From NCBI GenBank assembly GCA_964619885.1, contig CAZUGA010000002.1:103085-167084 (forward strand): 64,000 bases of DNA, given 5' to 3'. The position numbers and the translations under genes were made by a program. Each line of letters begins with the position of its first letter. The first letter of the stretch is position 1. The notes under the pieces are model-generated. The model saw only the letters and a program-made list of their open reading frames with translations. It did not search any database and was not told the DNA's origin. This DNA is from CAZUGA01 sp964619885. Its GTDB lineage: Bacteria > Pseudomonadota > Gammaproteobacteria > Methylococcales > UBA1147. Shown one piece after another: positions 18,366-28,072 of the stretch.

Positions 18366-18953
18366 TCAGCGTTTTGGAATTGGGGCGAGAATTTTCTTTA
18401 TAGCTAGATTTAATTTGCTATTGTCCGTTTTAGAAGGATTTGGCGAGTAGTTGATTTTATCTCTGGCGACGCCGCGCCAGAATGTTTTTTGAGTTGATGG
18501 GGTGATAAATTCAATCATCAATTCCCCCTCTTCATGAACGTAATTGATTGTTCCGGGGTTAGCGATGGATAATCGAGGACGGTATTGCGAAGTCCAGAGC
18601 TCGGTCTCGGTCTTTTTGTTCAATTTTCCTGTATAGTCGATCCAGTTTCCTGTATAGTCGATCCAGAAATCTGCGGTGGATGCATTTGATGATACGAATC
18701 CTTTGGCTTGCATTTGGAGATCTATCGCATTCTCAACCCGAAGTCGAAACGCTTTGTCGTTTTCGAGTTTAGGATTCCGAATTTTTTCATTTCTAGGCGC
18801 CCAACTATTTCTAGGCGCCCAACTATATGTATGTAGATTTGCAAAAACAGATAAGATTGGTTGTTCAGTGTCAACTTCCATGCTGCTTTGCGCGCACGAA
18901 GCAAGCGTGATAACTAACGACAGGAGAATAAAGTATCTATTCTGTAGGGTCAT
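18366..18953 (-). CDS. DUF4136 lipoprotein with two internal tandem duplications
   Basis: The 195-residue product has a lipobox (ITLASC) and the DUF4136 layout: TYSWAP after the signal, AIDLQMQAKGF, ADFWIDYTG and a later GELMIEF...FWRGVA. Two short in-frame duplications are visible: SWAPRN twice (18-bp unit at 18789-18824) and a WIDYTG-containing seven-residue unit twice (21 bp at 18625-18666). Both lie in regions conserved in the family, so the copies may disturb the fold or be recent variation. It is convergent with the MCE gene and divergent from the GGDEF-EAL gene. Function unknown. Confidence 0.85.
   Translation of the reverse strand: MTLQNRYFILLSLVITLASCAQSSMEVDTEQPILSVFANLHTYSWAPRNSWAPRNEKIRNPKLENDKAFRLRVENAIDLQMQAKGFVSSNASTADFWIDYTGNWIDYTGKLNKKTETELWTSQYRPRLSIANPGTINYVHEEGELMIEFITPSTQKTFWRGVARDKINYSPNPSKTDNSKLNLAIKKILAPIPKR
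18625..18666. repeat. 21-bp tandem duplication
   Basis: The unit TTTCCTGTATAGTCGATCCAG occurs at 18625-18645 and again, identically, at 18646-18666. It adds seven residues in frame to the DUF4136 gene. Perfect identity suggests a recent event. Confidence 0.97.
18789..18824. repeat. 18-bp tandem duplication
   Basis: The unit ATTTCTAGGCGCCCAACT occurs at 18789-18806 and again, identically, at 18807-18824. It duplicates six residues (SWAPRN) in the DUF4136 lipoprotein. Confidence 0.97.
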
Positions 18954-19240
18954 TTTGAATCCTAATTTGCGAAGTCTTCAGATTAAAGCGCGAATTATGA
19001 TTCTATTCAATAGCCAAATTAGCCAATTCAGAGCAACGCGTAATTCTCAGTGGTCGTACAGAAAGCCGCGTTTATGGTTTATTTCTGTACGACTAAACTT
19101 GTCAAATTTCCTTTTTAAGGAAATGTGCCAAAGTTGATACCTTCCATTTTGCTATATTCGAATCCGATCAATTTAATTCCAACAGGGATTGATTAGCCAA
19201 CTTTATTACGATTAGCGTTGCACATGCGATAGAAAGATTT

Positions 19241-21745
19241 ATGGTTAGCGATTCTATTTTGTGGACGGTCCCGGTAAACCTGCTGATCGTTGTGTGCCTC
19301 ATTTACCCATTTTTTCAGTGGTTTAAAAGACGCAAAGAAGTCGCGCTTCTTGGTCTTACTATAGGAACGGTAATGGTATTGTTAGGGTTAACCTTAATAT
19401 CGTTTGCGTTCTTGCGCGATTTTGTATCCTTAATGCTCAGTGTAATTTCGGAGATTGAATCCGATACAAAAGGACAAATTGAAAAAATACGTCCAATTCT
19501 TCCCTGGTATGGCGTTATTACCGGTGTCGGCGCGATAAGCATTGGAATGGCCTATTGGCTGCGTATAGCAGTCCCTAAGGCTATTACCAATGTTATGGAA
19601 ATGGAAAGTACGGTTCACGCGGAAACAGAGGATTTGTCGGATACCAATACGCGTTTGAATCAAGTTTTGGCCGTACAGCGAGAAATGCAGGAAGCATTGG
19701 TTCAGAGTGAACACCGGTTTCGTGAGTTGGTAGAGTTGCTCCCCCAAACCGTGTTCGAAGTTTCCGCAAGGGGTGATTTGATCTTTGTGAATCGGGCTGG
19801 GTATGAAATGTTTCAATTAACCCCTGCAGACGTAGTGGATGGCGTCAATATTCGCGAATATTGCGTTGCCGAAGATCGGGAACGTCTGGCAAATAATTTT
19901 AAAGCCATATTGAACGGAGAATTTATCGGTCCAAACGAATATACCTACCAGCGATCGGATCATAGTACCTTGCCTGTGATTATTTCAAGCCGACCAATTG
20001 TTCGTGATGGGGTTATGGCAGGTGCGATCGGTGTGATTTTTGATATAACTCGACGTAAACGTATCGAGCTAGAGTTAGAAACTTCCAGAACCATGTTGCG
20101 AACTGTGCTTGATACTATTCCAGTTCGAGTATTTTGGAAGGATACTGAATCCCTATTTTTGGGTTGCAACAAAGAATTCGCGAAAGACGCGAACCTCGAT
20201 TCGCCATCCAAGCTGATTGGAAAGAGCGATTTCGATATCGCTGATCCCGTAAAAGCGGAACGTTATCGAGCGGATGATGAAAGTATTATCAGATCCGGAA
20301 AGGCGAAGATAAATTATGAAGAAACCCGGTTTTTACGGGACGGGAGTCAGCGATGGCTTAAAACCAGTAAAATACCACTGCTTGGTCCGGACAAAAGCAT
20401 TATTGGGATCCTGGGTTGTTACGAAGATATAACCAATACCCGGCGTTTATCTCAACAACTAGAACATTTGGCCAACCACGATTCTCTGACGGGCTTGGTT
20501 AACCGCCACGCGTTTGAACAAAGAGTGAGTCGGGTGGTTGAATCAACTCGAGTTGACGATTCTACACACGCGCTGTGCTACTTGGATTTAGACCAATTTA
20601 AAGTTGTCAACGATACCTGTGGTCATGCGGCTGGTGACGAGTTGCTCAACCAATTGGGTACTTTGTTACAACAGCAAGTGCGTCATCGCGATACGCTGGC
20701 GCGGCTCGGTGGTGATGAATTTGCGGTATTGATGGAGCATTGTTCGATGCAACAGGCGAGCAGGGTGGCGGAAGCACTGCGGCAATTGATCGCCGAATTT
20801 TGGTTCACCTGGGAAGGCAGAAGCTTCAGTATAGGAGCGAGTATAGGGGTGGTTCCAATAACGCAGGCAACTTCGAATGTAACTGAACTGTTGATGAAAG
20901 CTGATTCTGCGTGTTATTCGGCGAAAGAGGGAGGACGTAACCGTGTGCATATTTATCGCGAGGACGATTTGGATATTCTTCAACGGCAGGGAGAGGTTCA
21001 ATGGATTTCAAGGCTTACCGAGGCTTTGGAGCAAAATCGTTTTGTGCTTTACGGGCAACCCATCGTGGCATTGGATGGTTTGGATAACGGTTTGAAACAT
21101 TATGAAATCCTTATCCGAATGATTGGCGAAGATGGTCAACTGATTCTACCGGGAGCATTTTTTCCTGCAGTGGAGCGTTATAATATTTCAGCCCGGTTAG
21201 ATCGGTGGGTTATCGAGCAAACTTTTGCATGGTTGCTAGGGTTTCCCGACAGATTAGAACATTTGGGTCTTTGTTCAATCAATCTATCGGGGCACTCGTT
21301 GAGTGATGAGGATTTTCAACTGTTTGTCGACGAGCAGCTTCAGAAAAGCAAGATAGCACCGAGCAAGATTTGTTTCGAAATTACAGAAACTGCCGCAATT
21401 TCCAATCTATCGCGTGCAGTGCGGTTTATTGCGAGGATGAAAGACAAAGGCTGCCGTTTTGCATTGGATGATTTTGGAAGCGGACTGTCTTCATTTGCAT
21501 ATCTAAAAAATCTGCCAGTAGATTATTTGAAGATCGATGGCATGTTTGTGATGGATATTCTGGATGACCCAATTGATTTGGCTATGGTTAGATCGATCAA
21601 TGAGATTGGACAACTAATGGGCAAGAAGACAATTGCCGAATTTGTCGAGAATGATCGGGTTGGTGAAATGCTCAAGGAAATTGGCGTGAACTATATACAG
21701 GGATTTGCAGCGGGCCCTCCAAGACCTATTGACCAAATAGGTTAA
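19241..21745 (+). CDS. Membrane PAS-PAS-GGDEF-EAL cyclic-di-GMP protein
   Basis: The 834-residue protein has three N-terminal membrane helices (about 8-25, 35-60, 87-107). PAS domains follow at about 155-270 and 285-400, then a GGDEF domain with intact GGDEF (490-494) and an inhibitory-site-like RHRD eight residues before, then an EAL domain (about 595-830). The EAL signature reads EIL (Glu 622), with other catalytic landmarks kept: NLSGHSL, FEITETAA, DDFGSGLSS and KIDG. It could both make and break cyclic-di-GMP, with PAS input deciding. It is monocistronic. FleQ and a PilZ protein in this window are candidate downstream readers. Confidence 0.93.
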   Translation: MVSDSILWTVPVNLLIVVCLIYPFFQWFKRRKEVALLGLTIGTVMVLLGLTLISFAFLRDFVSLMLSVISEIESDTKGQIEKIRPILPWYGVITGVGAISIGMAYWLRIAVPKAITNVMEMESTVHAETEDLSDTNTRLNQVLAVQREMQEALVQSEHRFRELVELLPQTVFEVSARGDLIFVNRAGYEMFQLTPADVVDGVNIREYCVAEDRERLANNFKAILNGEFIGPNEYTYQRSDHSTLPVIISSRPIVRDGVMAGAIGVIFDITRRKRIELELETSRTMLRTVLDTIPVRVFWKDTESLFLGCNKEFAKDANLDSPSKLIGKSDFDIADPVKAERYRADDESIIRSGKAKINYEETRFLRDGSQRWLKTSKIPLLGPDKSIIGILGCYEDITNTRRLSQQLEHLANHDSLTGLVNRHAFEQRVSRVVESTRVDDSTHALCYLDLDQFKVVNDTCGHAAGDELLNQLGTLLQQQVRHRDTLARLGGDEFAVLMEHCSMQQASRVAEALRQLIAEFWFTWEGRSFSIGASIGVVPITQATSNVTELLMKADSACYSAKEGGRNRVHIYREDDLDILQRQGEVQWISRLTEALEQNRFVLYGQPIVALDGLDNGLKHYEILIRMIGEDGQLILPGAFFPAVERYNISARLDRWVIEQTFAWLLGFPDRLEHLGLCSINLSGHSLSDEDFQLFVDEQLQKSKIAPSKICFEITETAAISNLSRAVRFIARMKDKGCRFALDDFGSGLSSFAYLKNLPVDYLKIDGMFVMDILDDPIDLAMVRSINEIGQLMGKKTIAEFVENDRVGEMLKEIGVNYIQGFAAGPPRPIDQIG

Positions 21746-21785
21746 GCTTGTTCTGTCATCCAGTATCGAGCGGTTCTATCAAGTT

Positions 21786-22397
21786 TTACCATCTTCTAAC
21801 CCGACCGGTGTCTACGTGGATAAAATTCGAGGTACGATAATAGCCTACTCCTCCTTGTTGAAGTGAAATGGCCATGTTGCGTAGCCGTTTAGTGTCTACG
21901 CCAGGTAATCTAATATCGGCCGCTTGTCCACGCATGTGAAAGCTTTTCTTGGCAACCCGTTTGCTGCGCCTTCTCAACAACGCGTTGGTTGCTGGAGAGC
22001 GATAACCCGATATAATCTGGAATGTTTGGCTGTGTTTCGTCAATGACGAAAGTCCGTAAAGTATATCAAACAGACCCGGGTCTATGGGGTGGACTTCATC
22101 GGTTCTGTGATCTCTAAACAGTTGATCGATTTCTGTTAAGGCGTCTGATATATATCTTCCGCCGGAAAAATAAACAATATCCAATTTTTCCGAAGTATGC
22201 GTATTATAAAAAGCCAAGTGTCGTTCCGGAGATATTTTTGCTAAAGCGTTGATTGGATTGAGCAGCAATACCGTAGCTGAGGCAGAACCCAAACTAGTCA
22301 AGAATCCGCGGCGTGAATGGGTAGATGATGAACTTCTAAGTCGTTCGTCACTAGAATGATTTTGAAGATTGGCGGTTTTAAGTTTTTCAAGCAACAT
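21786..22397 (-). CDS. Tat-exported YcbK/DUF882-like peptidase-fold protein
   Basis: The 203-residue protein begins behind a good ribosome site (GAGG). It has a twin-arginine signal (SRRGFLTSLG, about 28-37) and a DUF882/M15-like domain: ISGYRSPATNALLR, SFHMRGQAADIRL and a final NFIHVDTGRVRRW. The His/Asp/His set is that of zinc D,D-carboxypeptidases. It probably acts on peptidoglycan in the periplasm, as suggested for YcbK. It follows the channel and outer-membrane genes on the same strand. Confidence 0.9.
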   Translation of the reverse strand: MLLEKLKTANLQNHSSDERLRSSSSTHSRRGFLTSLGSASATVLLLNPINALAKISPERHLAFYNTHTSEKLDIVYFSGGRYISDALTEIDQLFRDHRTDEVHPIDPGLFDILYGLSSLTKHSQTFQIISGYRSPATNALLRRRSKRVAKKSFHMRGQAADIRLPGVDTKRLRNMAISLQQGGVGYYRTSNFIHVDTGRVRRW

Positions 22398-22451
22398 TTT
22401 CAGGCCTCAATAGAAATACTAGCAGCGAAACAGAACTTCGTTGCGCAATTT

Positions 22452-23174
22452 TTAGTCATGTTTAATTTCGTTTGTTACTGAATCGGTACGGGGGGCGTCA
22501 GTGTTGGCGGTATTTATCGTATAACTTCGAGCTATATGGGCGCCAACCAAGCCTGCAACCATGACGGCAAGATAGAATTGGCCGGCGATGGCTTCGAAAT
22601 ATGCCAGCGTACGTGCAATCGGTTTTATTGGTGCGATATCTCCATAACCCAAGGTTGTTAATGTAACGAAGCTAAAATAGATCAATTCGGAATGCTTTTC
22701 GTCAATAGCTGTCGCGTTCAGCCCGCGGAACGAACCGGGGTCGATGATGTCTACTACGGAATAAGCAATACTCCAGATGATGCCAATCAATAGATAAATG
22801 CAGATGGTGCCTACTATCCTGTTGAGATCGATTCGATCGCCGAACATGACATGGCCTAATGCAATCCACAAAGTTAGGCTGAAGAATAAAAATTGAATTG
22901 CAATTCGTGTGAACATAAGTAGTTGGTGTTCGAATTGAAGTTCAACTAAGTTAATCAAAATAGAAAATCCGGCCAATACAATCCCAAAAATGAAAGATTT
23001 CTTTTTGCCAACCAAGCTCCAAACGCTCAAAATTAACGTAATTGACGTAGCGACGTGCAGAGAGATAACACCAAAAATTTCACTGCGAATTAGAAAAATG
23101 GGATACGAAATCAACAATATCGCTAGCCCGCCCAGAAGAAACAGATAGTTGCCGTGGTTATCCCGGTTGATCAT
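22452..23174 (-). CDS. Two-pore-helix potassium channel family protein
   Basis: From ATG 23174 the protein has 240 residues with about six hydrophobic segments. A pore region near the C-terminus has the selectivity filter TLGYGD, followed by a last helix (GQFYLAVMVAGLVGAHIAR). No arginine-rich voltage sensor and no RCK domain are seen. A longer frame starting TTG 23282 would overlap the upstream gene by 17 bp. It probably conducts K+ across the inner membrane. The gating signal is unknown. Confidence 0.85.
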   Translation of the reverse strand: MINRDNHGNYLFLLGGLAILLISYPIFLIRSEIFGVISLHVATSITLILSVWSLVGKKKSFIFGIVLAGFSILINLVELQFEHQLLMFTRIAIQFLFFSLTLWIALGHVMFGDRIDLNRIVGTICIYLLIGIIWSIAYSVVDIIDPGSFRGLNATAIDEKHSELIYFSFVTLTTLGYGDIAPIKPIARTLAYFEAIAGQFYLAVMVAGLVGAHIARSYTINTANTDAPRTDSVTNEIKHD

Positions 23175-23265
23175 TATTGCGTGATTAATCGATGATGAAG
23201 CTCGTATCCGTTGGGTCCTTTCCGGTTTCTGATTTGGTCTGCGACGATTTAAATGACTCCAAGTA

Positions 23266-24597
23266 TTACCAAGTTCCAGCAACCCATGCCATCACTTCGT
23301 TACCACCAAATTTTCCATTGCGCACGACACCCCAATTATGGGTATAGGTTAACGTGATTCTGGTATTACCGAGAAATCCGGTGACCATTTGTGCGCCGAC
23401 GAATGGATAAATGGTTTGTTTGCGTTTTATACCCTGACTGGTTCGTCGCTCCGGATTTAGTGTACCTACCCCGCCGCCAACACTTAGATAGGTGAAAAAG
23501 GTGGCTTCCCAGCGATATTCGCCCGCGGCAATAGCATAGTTTTCCGGATAATATTCGAAGACTTGGGCGCCCGGTAGCAAAGGCCGCCAAATATCCGAGT
23601 AAGAGTCACCTTTAGGGTTCGGCCCACCACCTACTCGTTCAGCCGAAAATCTGTCTAGATTGTGACCGACGCCAGCATGCAAATAGCCAAGAAGCCGATG
23701 GCGAGTGCTTTCCACTAGGGGGAGTTGGGTGGCGCCAATCCAATAGGCTTCAAAATTTATATAATTACGCCCGTCGTCGTCTTCTTGACCGTTAACTCCC
23801 CAATTGTCCCAATTTGTCCGGTGACCATAGATCAAATTGGCGCCACCTGCGTAGCCTGAGTGTGCCATGTTGAGAATATTTCTTGCCAACTTATCCCAAC
23901 GTAATTCCATCCGTGTACGAATTTCAAAGGTATTTTTCGGGGTTACATAATTTCTGCCCGTACTGTTGCTACGTCCAAAATATAAGAATCCCGGTTCGAC
24001 GATAAAATCAATTGCAAACATGTTGTCGTTGTAAGGACCGATATGATCACGATATCCTAATCCAAGCCCGGGACGCACGTAGCCCCAATAGAGTGAACCT
24101 TGAGAAAATTCCGTTCCGTCTAATACTTCAGTCTGGGCGACTGGTATGGTATTGGAATTGAATGTTAAGACCCGCTCAAATCGACTTGATGGCGTGAGTG
24201 GTTTGGCAAAAAATAAATCGTTGTAGACCAATACCGATGTACCGTAGAAAAGTTTTTCGTCCCGCTCAGGGTTTTCCCACCAATAAAGCGCAGCGATGGG
24301 AATGGCAGCGCGGTTTTCCGGTTCCGGGAAGTTGAATTGAATGCCCAGTTGCCAGGCACGTAGCGACCGGCGATTCCAGGCTGGGACCGTCTGCTCCTCT
24401 CCTAATATGGTTGTTCGAAACCCCGTCCCCGACACTGGCGTGTGTTCTACCGCTTCGTCGGGTGTTAAGTAGGGTAATTCGTCTGATACAAGCGTGCTAT
24501 TTTCATTTGCGCTAACACTGCTTAACGCCGAGAAGCTAATTAATAATATTATCGCGAGTCGCGATTGTTTTAGAGAAAATCTAATTGCGTAATGCAT
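23266..24597 (-). CDS. Putative outer-membrane beta-barrel protein, unknown function
   Basis: The 443-residue protein has a signal peptide (cleavage near SVSAN, residue 30). The rest is rich in alternating aromatic and glycine residues (LYWGYVRPGLGLGYRDH, AYWIGATQLP) and ends in an aromatic residue (AWVAGTW), as outer-membrane barrels do. I do not recognise the family. Its stop lies about 90 bp before the channel ATG (or overlaps the alternative TTG), so the two are likely cotranscribed. Pore, adhesin or enzyme roles all remain possible. Confidence 0.7.
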   Translation of the reverse strand: MHYAIRFSLKQSRLAIILLISFSALSSVSANENSTLVSDELPYLTPDEAVEHTPVSGTGFRTTILGEEQTVPAWNRRSLRAWQLGIQFNFPEPENRAAIPIAALYWWENPERDEKLFYGTSVLVYNDLFFAKPLTPSSRFERVLTFNSNTIPVAQTEVLDGTEFSQGSLYWGYVRPGLGLGYRDHIGPYNDNMFAIDFIVEPGFLYFGRSNSTGRNYVTPKNTFEIRTRMELRWDKLARNILNMAHSGYAGGANLIYGHRTNWDNWGVNGQEDDDGRNYINFEAYWIGATQLPLVESTRHRLLGYLHAGVGHNLDRFSAERVGGGPNPKGDSYSDIWRPLLPGAQVFEYYPENYAIAAGEYRWEATFFTYLSVGGGVGTLNPERRTSQGIKRKQTIYPFVGAQMVTGFLGNTRITLTYTHNWGVVRNGKFGGNEVMAWVAGTW

Positions 24598-25006
24598 GGT
24601 GAATTTTTATCAATAAAGGCTAAGATATAGTGCAGTTCCCCGCGGGTCTTTAGAATCATTTCGGGTCTACTATTCTTCGGTGCGAATTTGCTGCGTATAG
24701 ATAACCGACGAATTTTTACCGGTAGCCTTATTTAGTACGTTTGATCTAGGGAATAATGAGCATTTTTAAAATGAAACTTTAATGCTCGGGGGTTATAACA
24801 TAAAATTGCCCTGCAATTATACTTTCGTTTAAGAATTGGGGTTTTTTTTTCAAATTTTCATACTGATGGGCGATAAACATCAGGCATTCTATTAAAATAA
24901 TTCAGAAACACTCTACGATTGATTTAATTCGTTATATGCTTAGTCAAGGGAGGTCACGGAATTGGTGATCAATTTTTGTTGTTTTCATTTTAGTCGGAAA
25001 GGGACT
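24598..25006. other. Intergenic divergent promoter stretch
   Basis: The stretch separates the minus-strand barrel gene from the plus-strand TolC-like gene and must hold both promoters. A ten-base T run lies near 24842. AAGGGAGGT at 24946-24954 is a perfect ribosome site placed for TTG 24962, discussed under the TolC-like gene. Confidence 0.5.
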
Positions 25007-26332
25007 ATGAAAATATTGTTCGTACTATTAGTGGCTTTGATGAATATTGGCGAGGGCTATGCTCAAGATGAAGCACAGCGCAGTGATTTACAGCAAATAT
25101 TTGAGCTTGCGCTGGAAAATGATCCGACCTATAAGGAAACTCGTGAATTACGTGACGCGGCATTCGAAAAACGTCCGCAGGCGATTGCGCGGATGCTACC
25201 ATTTTTTAGCGCTGCGGCTGGCAGCAGTTGGAATTACCTGAACAATAGAAAGGTCGGCTTTCAAGGGCAGGGCATTCAGAAGTTTTGGGATAGTCAGGTC
25301 GGTTTCGATTTGAATCAACCAATATTCAATTTGGAGTTGTGGGCACAGCTCAGTCAATCAGATAATCAAATTGCGCAGGCAGAAGCAGAGTACGCAAATG
25401 CTCTACAAGATTTGATGCAAAGGACCATCAAAGCCTATTTGGATGTTCTGTTGGCCAAAGATACGCTGCAGTTTGCTATTTCTGAAAAAACAGCATTGGC
25501 AAGGCAGTTGGAACAGGCTCAACAACGGTTTAACGTAGGACTTATCGCAATTACCGACGTTTTGGAAGCGCAATCCGGTTATGATCGGGCGCGATCCCGC
25601 GAAATATTTGCCGACAACGGGGTTGATAATGCAAAGGAAGCTCTCAGAGAAATAGTCGGCGAGTTCGATGGCGATGTCGTGTTGCTGCCCAAAACGATCC
25701 CCTTGATGAAACCTGAACCTATGGATATGACAGCGTGGGCGGTATCCGCTGACCAGCAAAACCTGGGTATCGTAGCGGCGCAAAATCAGGCCGAAGTGGC
25801 GCGTAAGAGTATTGAATTACAGCGAACCGGTCATTATCCAACACTAGATGTGGTCGGTAGTTATTCGATTCAGGACAACAGCTCTTCATTTGGCTTGCGT
25901 GGTGATGTGGGCCAGATTGGTTTGCAGCTGAATTTACCCGTATTTGAAGGTGGTGCGGTCAATTCAAGGGTGCGCGAAGCGCATTATAATTTCAATGCGT
26001 CAAAAGATAGTTTGCAGGCTGTACGCAGAGCGGTTCGGCGCCAGGTGAAAGATGCTTATCGCGGGGTGTTGTCGACGATAAGCCAGGTTGAGGCACTGCG
26101 TGCTACCGTTAAGTCATCCAAGAGCGCATTGGAAGCGACGGAAGCTGGTTTCGAAGTGGGAACTAGGACTATGGTTGATGTAGTCAACGAACAGCGGAAT
26201 CTTTTCCAAGCGCAAAATAATCTTTCGGAAGCACGCAACAACTATTTGCTCAATTGGGTTTCGTTGAAGGAATCGGCCAGTAGTTTATCGGATAAAGATA
26301 TCCAAACCTTGAATAGCCTATTGGACGAATAA
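25007..26332 (+). CDS. TolC-family outer-membrane efflux protein
   Basis: Starting at ATG 25007 gives 441 residues with a clean signal peptide (cleavage near GYAQD). The two-repeat TolC pattern follows: LALENDPTYKETRELRDAA near the start, long coiled helices, QLNLPVFEGGAVNSRVREA at mid-length and ATEAGFEVGTRTMVDVVNEQ near the end. A longer frame begins at TTG 24962, eight bases after a perfect Shine-Dalgarno, and would add 15 hydrophobic residues; the true start is undecided. It forms the outer-membrane channel of a type I or efflux system. No membrane-fusion or pump gene is adjacent. Confidence 0.92.
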   Translation: MKILFVLLVALMNIGEGYAQDEAQRSDLQQIFELALENDPTYKETRELRDAAFEKRPQAIARMLPFFSAAAGSSWNYLNNRKVGFQGQGIQKFWDSQVGFDLNQPIFNLELWAQLSQSDNQIAQAEAEYANALQDLMQRTIKAYLDVLLAKDTLQFAISEKTALARQLEQAQQRFNVGLIAITDVLEAQSGYDRARSREIFADNGVDNAKEALREIVGEFDGDVVLLPKTIPLMKPEPMDMTAWAVSADQQNLGIVAAQNQAEVARKSIELQRTGHYPTLDVVGSYSIQDNSSSFGLRGDVGQIGLQLNLPVFEGGAVNSRVREAHYNFNASKDSLQAVRRAVRRQVKDAYRGVLSTISQVEALRATVKSSKSALEATEAGFEVGTRTMVDVVNEQRNLFQAQNNLSEARNNYLLNWVSLKESASSLSDKDIQTLNSLLDE

Positions 26333-26421
26333 TCCGTCATAGGTCGAAGGATTTTTACCAAGCATGAGGTAGTTTCGCTGTATCTTCATCAATCACTTTC
26401 GGTTATGCCTAGTTGAACGCG

Positions 26422-27216
26422 ATGGAATTTGATATTCCCGGTCTTTCAATTCTATTGGTCGAACCGTCATCGACGCAGAGCAGGGTTATCGTAAACCACC
26501 TTAGAAAAGAAGGCATTCTTAGTATTGAAGGTGTCAATTCTGGTGCCGGCGCTTTGGATTCATTGAATAGCTATCCGCCGGATTTGGTGATCAGTGCAAT
26601 GTATCTACCGGACATGACAGCGACTCAATTGATTACCGAGATTCGCCAAATGGAAGAGTTCAATGCGCTGCCTTTTATGTTGATTTCCAGCGAATCTTCA
26701 CTCGATATATTAGACCCTATCCGTCAAGCCGGGGTTGTCGCGATTTTACCCAAACCGTTTGACCATACTGATCTAAAGCGCGCATTGAGAGCGACGCTCG
26801 AATTTGTAGATCCAGACGATATAGAACTTCAATTTTATAATGCAGAGTCGTTGCGGGTACTGGTTGTAGATGATAGCTCCATGGCACGAAACTATATTTC
26901 TCGCGTGTTGGAGAACATGGGTATTAGGCAAATTGTATTAGCTCGAGACGGTAATGAAGGTATTACCCAATTTGCGCAACAAATCTTTGATCTTGTTGTT
27001 ACCGATTTTAATATGCCCGGTTTGGATGGTAAACAGATGGTTGATATTATTCGCAAAGATATGGGAAATTCTTACGTTCCAATCTTGATGGTGACCAGTG
27101 AGCAGGATTTAACCCGGCTAAGCACGGTAGAGCAAGCTGGTGTGTCGGCAATCTGTGACAAACCGTTTGAACCACAAAATGTTAAACAAATATTAGCCCG
27201 GATCCTCAATGAATAA
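26422..27216 (+). CDS. Tandem two-receiver response regulator without output domain
   Basis: The 264-residue protein is two CheY-like receivers. The first (about 8-130) has Ala 59 where the phosphoacceptor Asp should be (DLVISAMYLP), although its LPKPF lysine remains. The second (about 145-262) is complete, with Asp 150/151, phosphoacceptor Asp 195 (VVTDFNMPGLDG) and CDKPF. There is no DNA-binding or enzymatic output, so it probably acts by protein contact, for instance with a motor or kinase. ATG 26422 is preferred to TTG 26413. It lies 89 bp after the TolC-like gene. Confidence 0.88.
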   Translation: MEFDIPGLSILLVEPSSTQSRVIVNHLRKEGILSIEGVNSGAGALDSLNSYPPDLVISAMYLPDMTATQLITEIRQMEEFNALPFMLISSESSLDILDPIRQAGVVAILPKPFDHTDLKRALRATLEFVDPDDIELQFYNAESLRVLVVDDSSMARNYISRVLENMGIRQIVLARDGNEGITQFAQQIFDLVVTDFNMPGLDGKQMVDIIRKDMGNSYVPILMVTSEQDLTRLSTVEQAGVSAICDKPFEPQNVKQILARILNE

Positions 27217-27333
27217 TTCCAAATTACGATGATTAGGTGGCGGGCTACGGTGATTGACTTGATATCAATGGATTAGGTCAAAACTTAGGCAATCAGCGCT
27301 GATTTATACCATTCGATCGAAGATCTTCTAATT

Positions 27334-27882
27334 CTAGAACAAAGCCAAAACGGCCAATAAAGCCCCTAGCAAGAATAAAACGAATAGTGAGATTAGGGAA
27401 AATATAGCGAAGATCAATGAAATCGGATTTATCAGTATGCCAATGTTGAAATATTGCTCAAGAATATCATCAGCGTTGCTTAGTAGTGAGCGAATTTGAA
27501 GTAGTTTTTTAGCCTGACCAATAATGTTCAGCGCACCTTTTTTACCCGATTTTACAGCGTGCCAAGCTTGACCGGCATCTTCGCTAACATCGTCGATGAG
27601 TTGTTCGGCGACTTTGGGAATATCTTTTAAACTGCTCAGTGCGAACCAAAACCTAAGTAGTAAAATCCACGGTAAGGCGGCGATGATGCAGCCAGTCGAC
27701 GCCGTTTTTAGCGAGAAATCTTGCAAATAATGGATTGAGTAGAATATCCAAGCCAATGTAGCAAAGGATATGATCAGTAATACGCCTAGTTTATCTGCAA
27801 CATCATCAACCAGCGGGAGTAGATTTTGGAACATGGTCAATAGCCGCTGTTGAATAGTTTCGGATTGAGGTTCGGGCGCCAT
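27334..27882 (-). CDS. Hypothetical membrane protein
   Basis: The 182-residue protein has hydrophobic stretches at about 33-52, 62-82 and a long C-terminal one (148-182), joined by a soluble helical part (85-145) with basic and acidic residues. I do not recognise it. It lies 190 bp downstream of the APE-like operon on the same strand and may or may not belong to it. Confidence 0.6.
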   Translation of the reverse strand: MAPEPQSETIQQRLLTMFQNLLPLVDDVADKLGVLLIISFATLAWIFYSIHYLQDFSLKTASTGCIIAALPWILLLRFWFALSSLKDIPKVAEQLIDDVSEDAGQAWHAVKSGKKGALNIIGQAKKLLQIRSLLSNADDILEQYFNIGILINPISLIFAIFSLISLFVLFLLGALLAVLALF

Positions 27883-28072
27883 AATTCTTAAAGTGATTGG
27901 TTCAGCGAGGTCAATTGCATTCTAAATATGTTTTTCGCTAATTCAATAGTTAGTTTGATGATAAATCAACATATTCATTGCGTCATCTATGGGTAAATTT
28001 TCGGCGTGGAAATTGTGTTGTAAAAATAATCAGTCAAAGCGTATTTAACAATCGGAGCGCGGTGGTCAAAGC

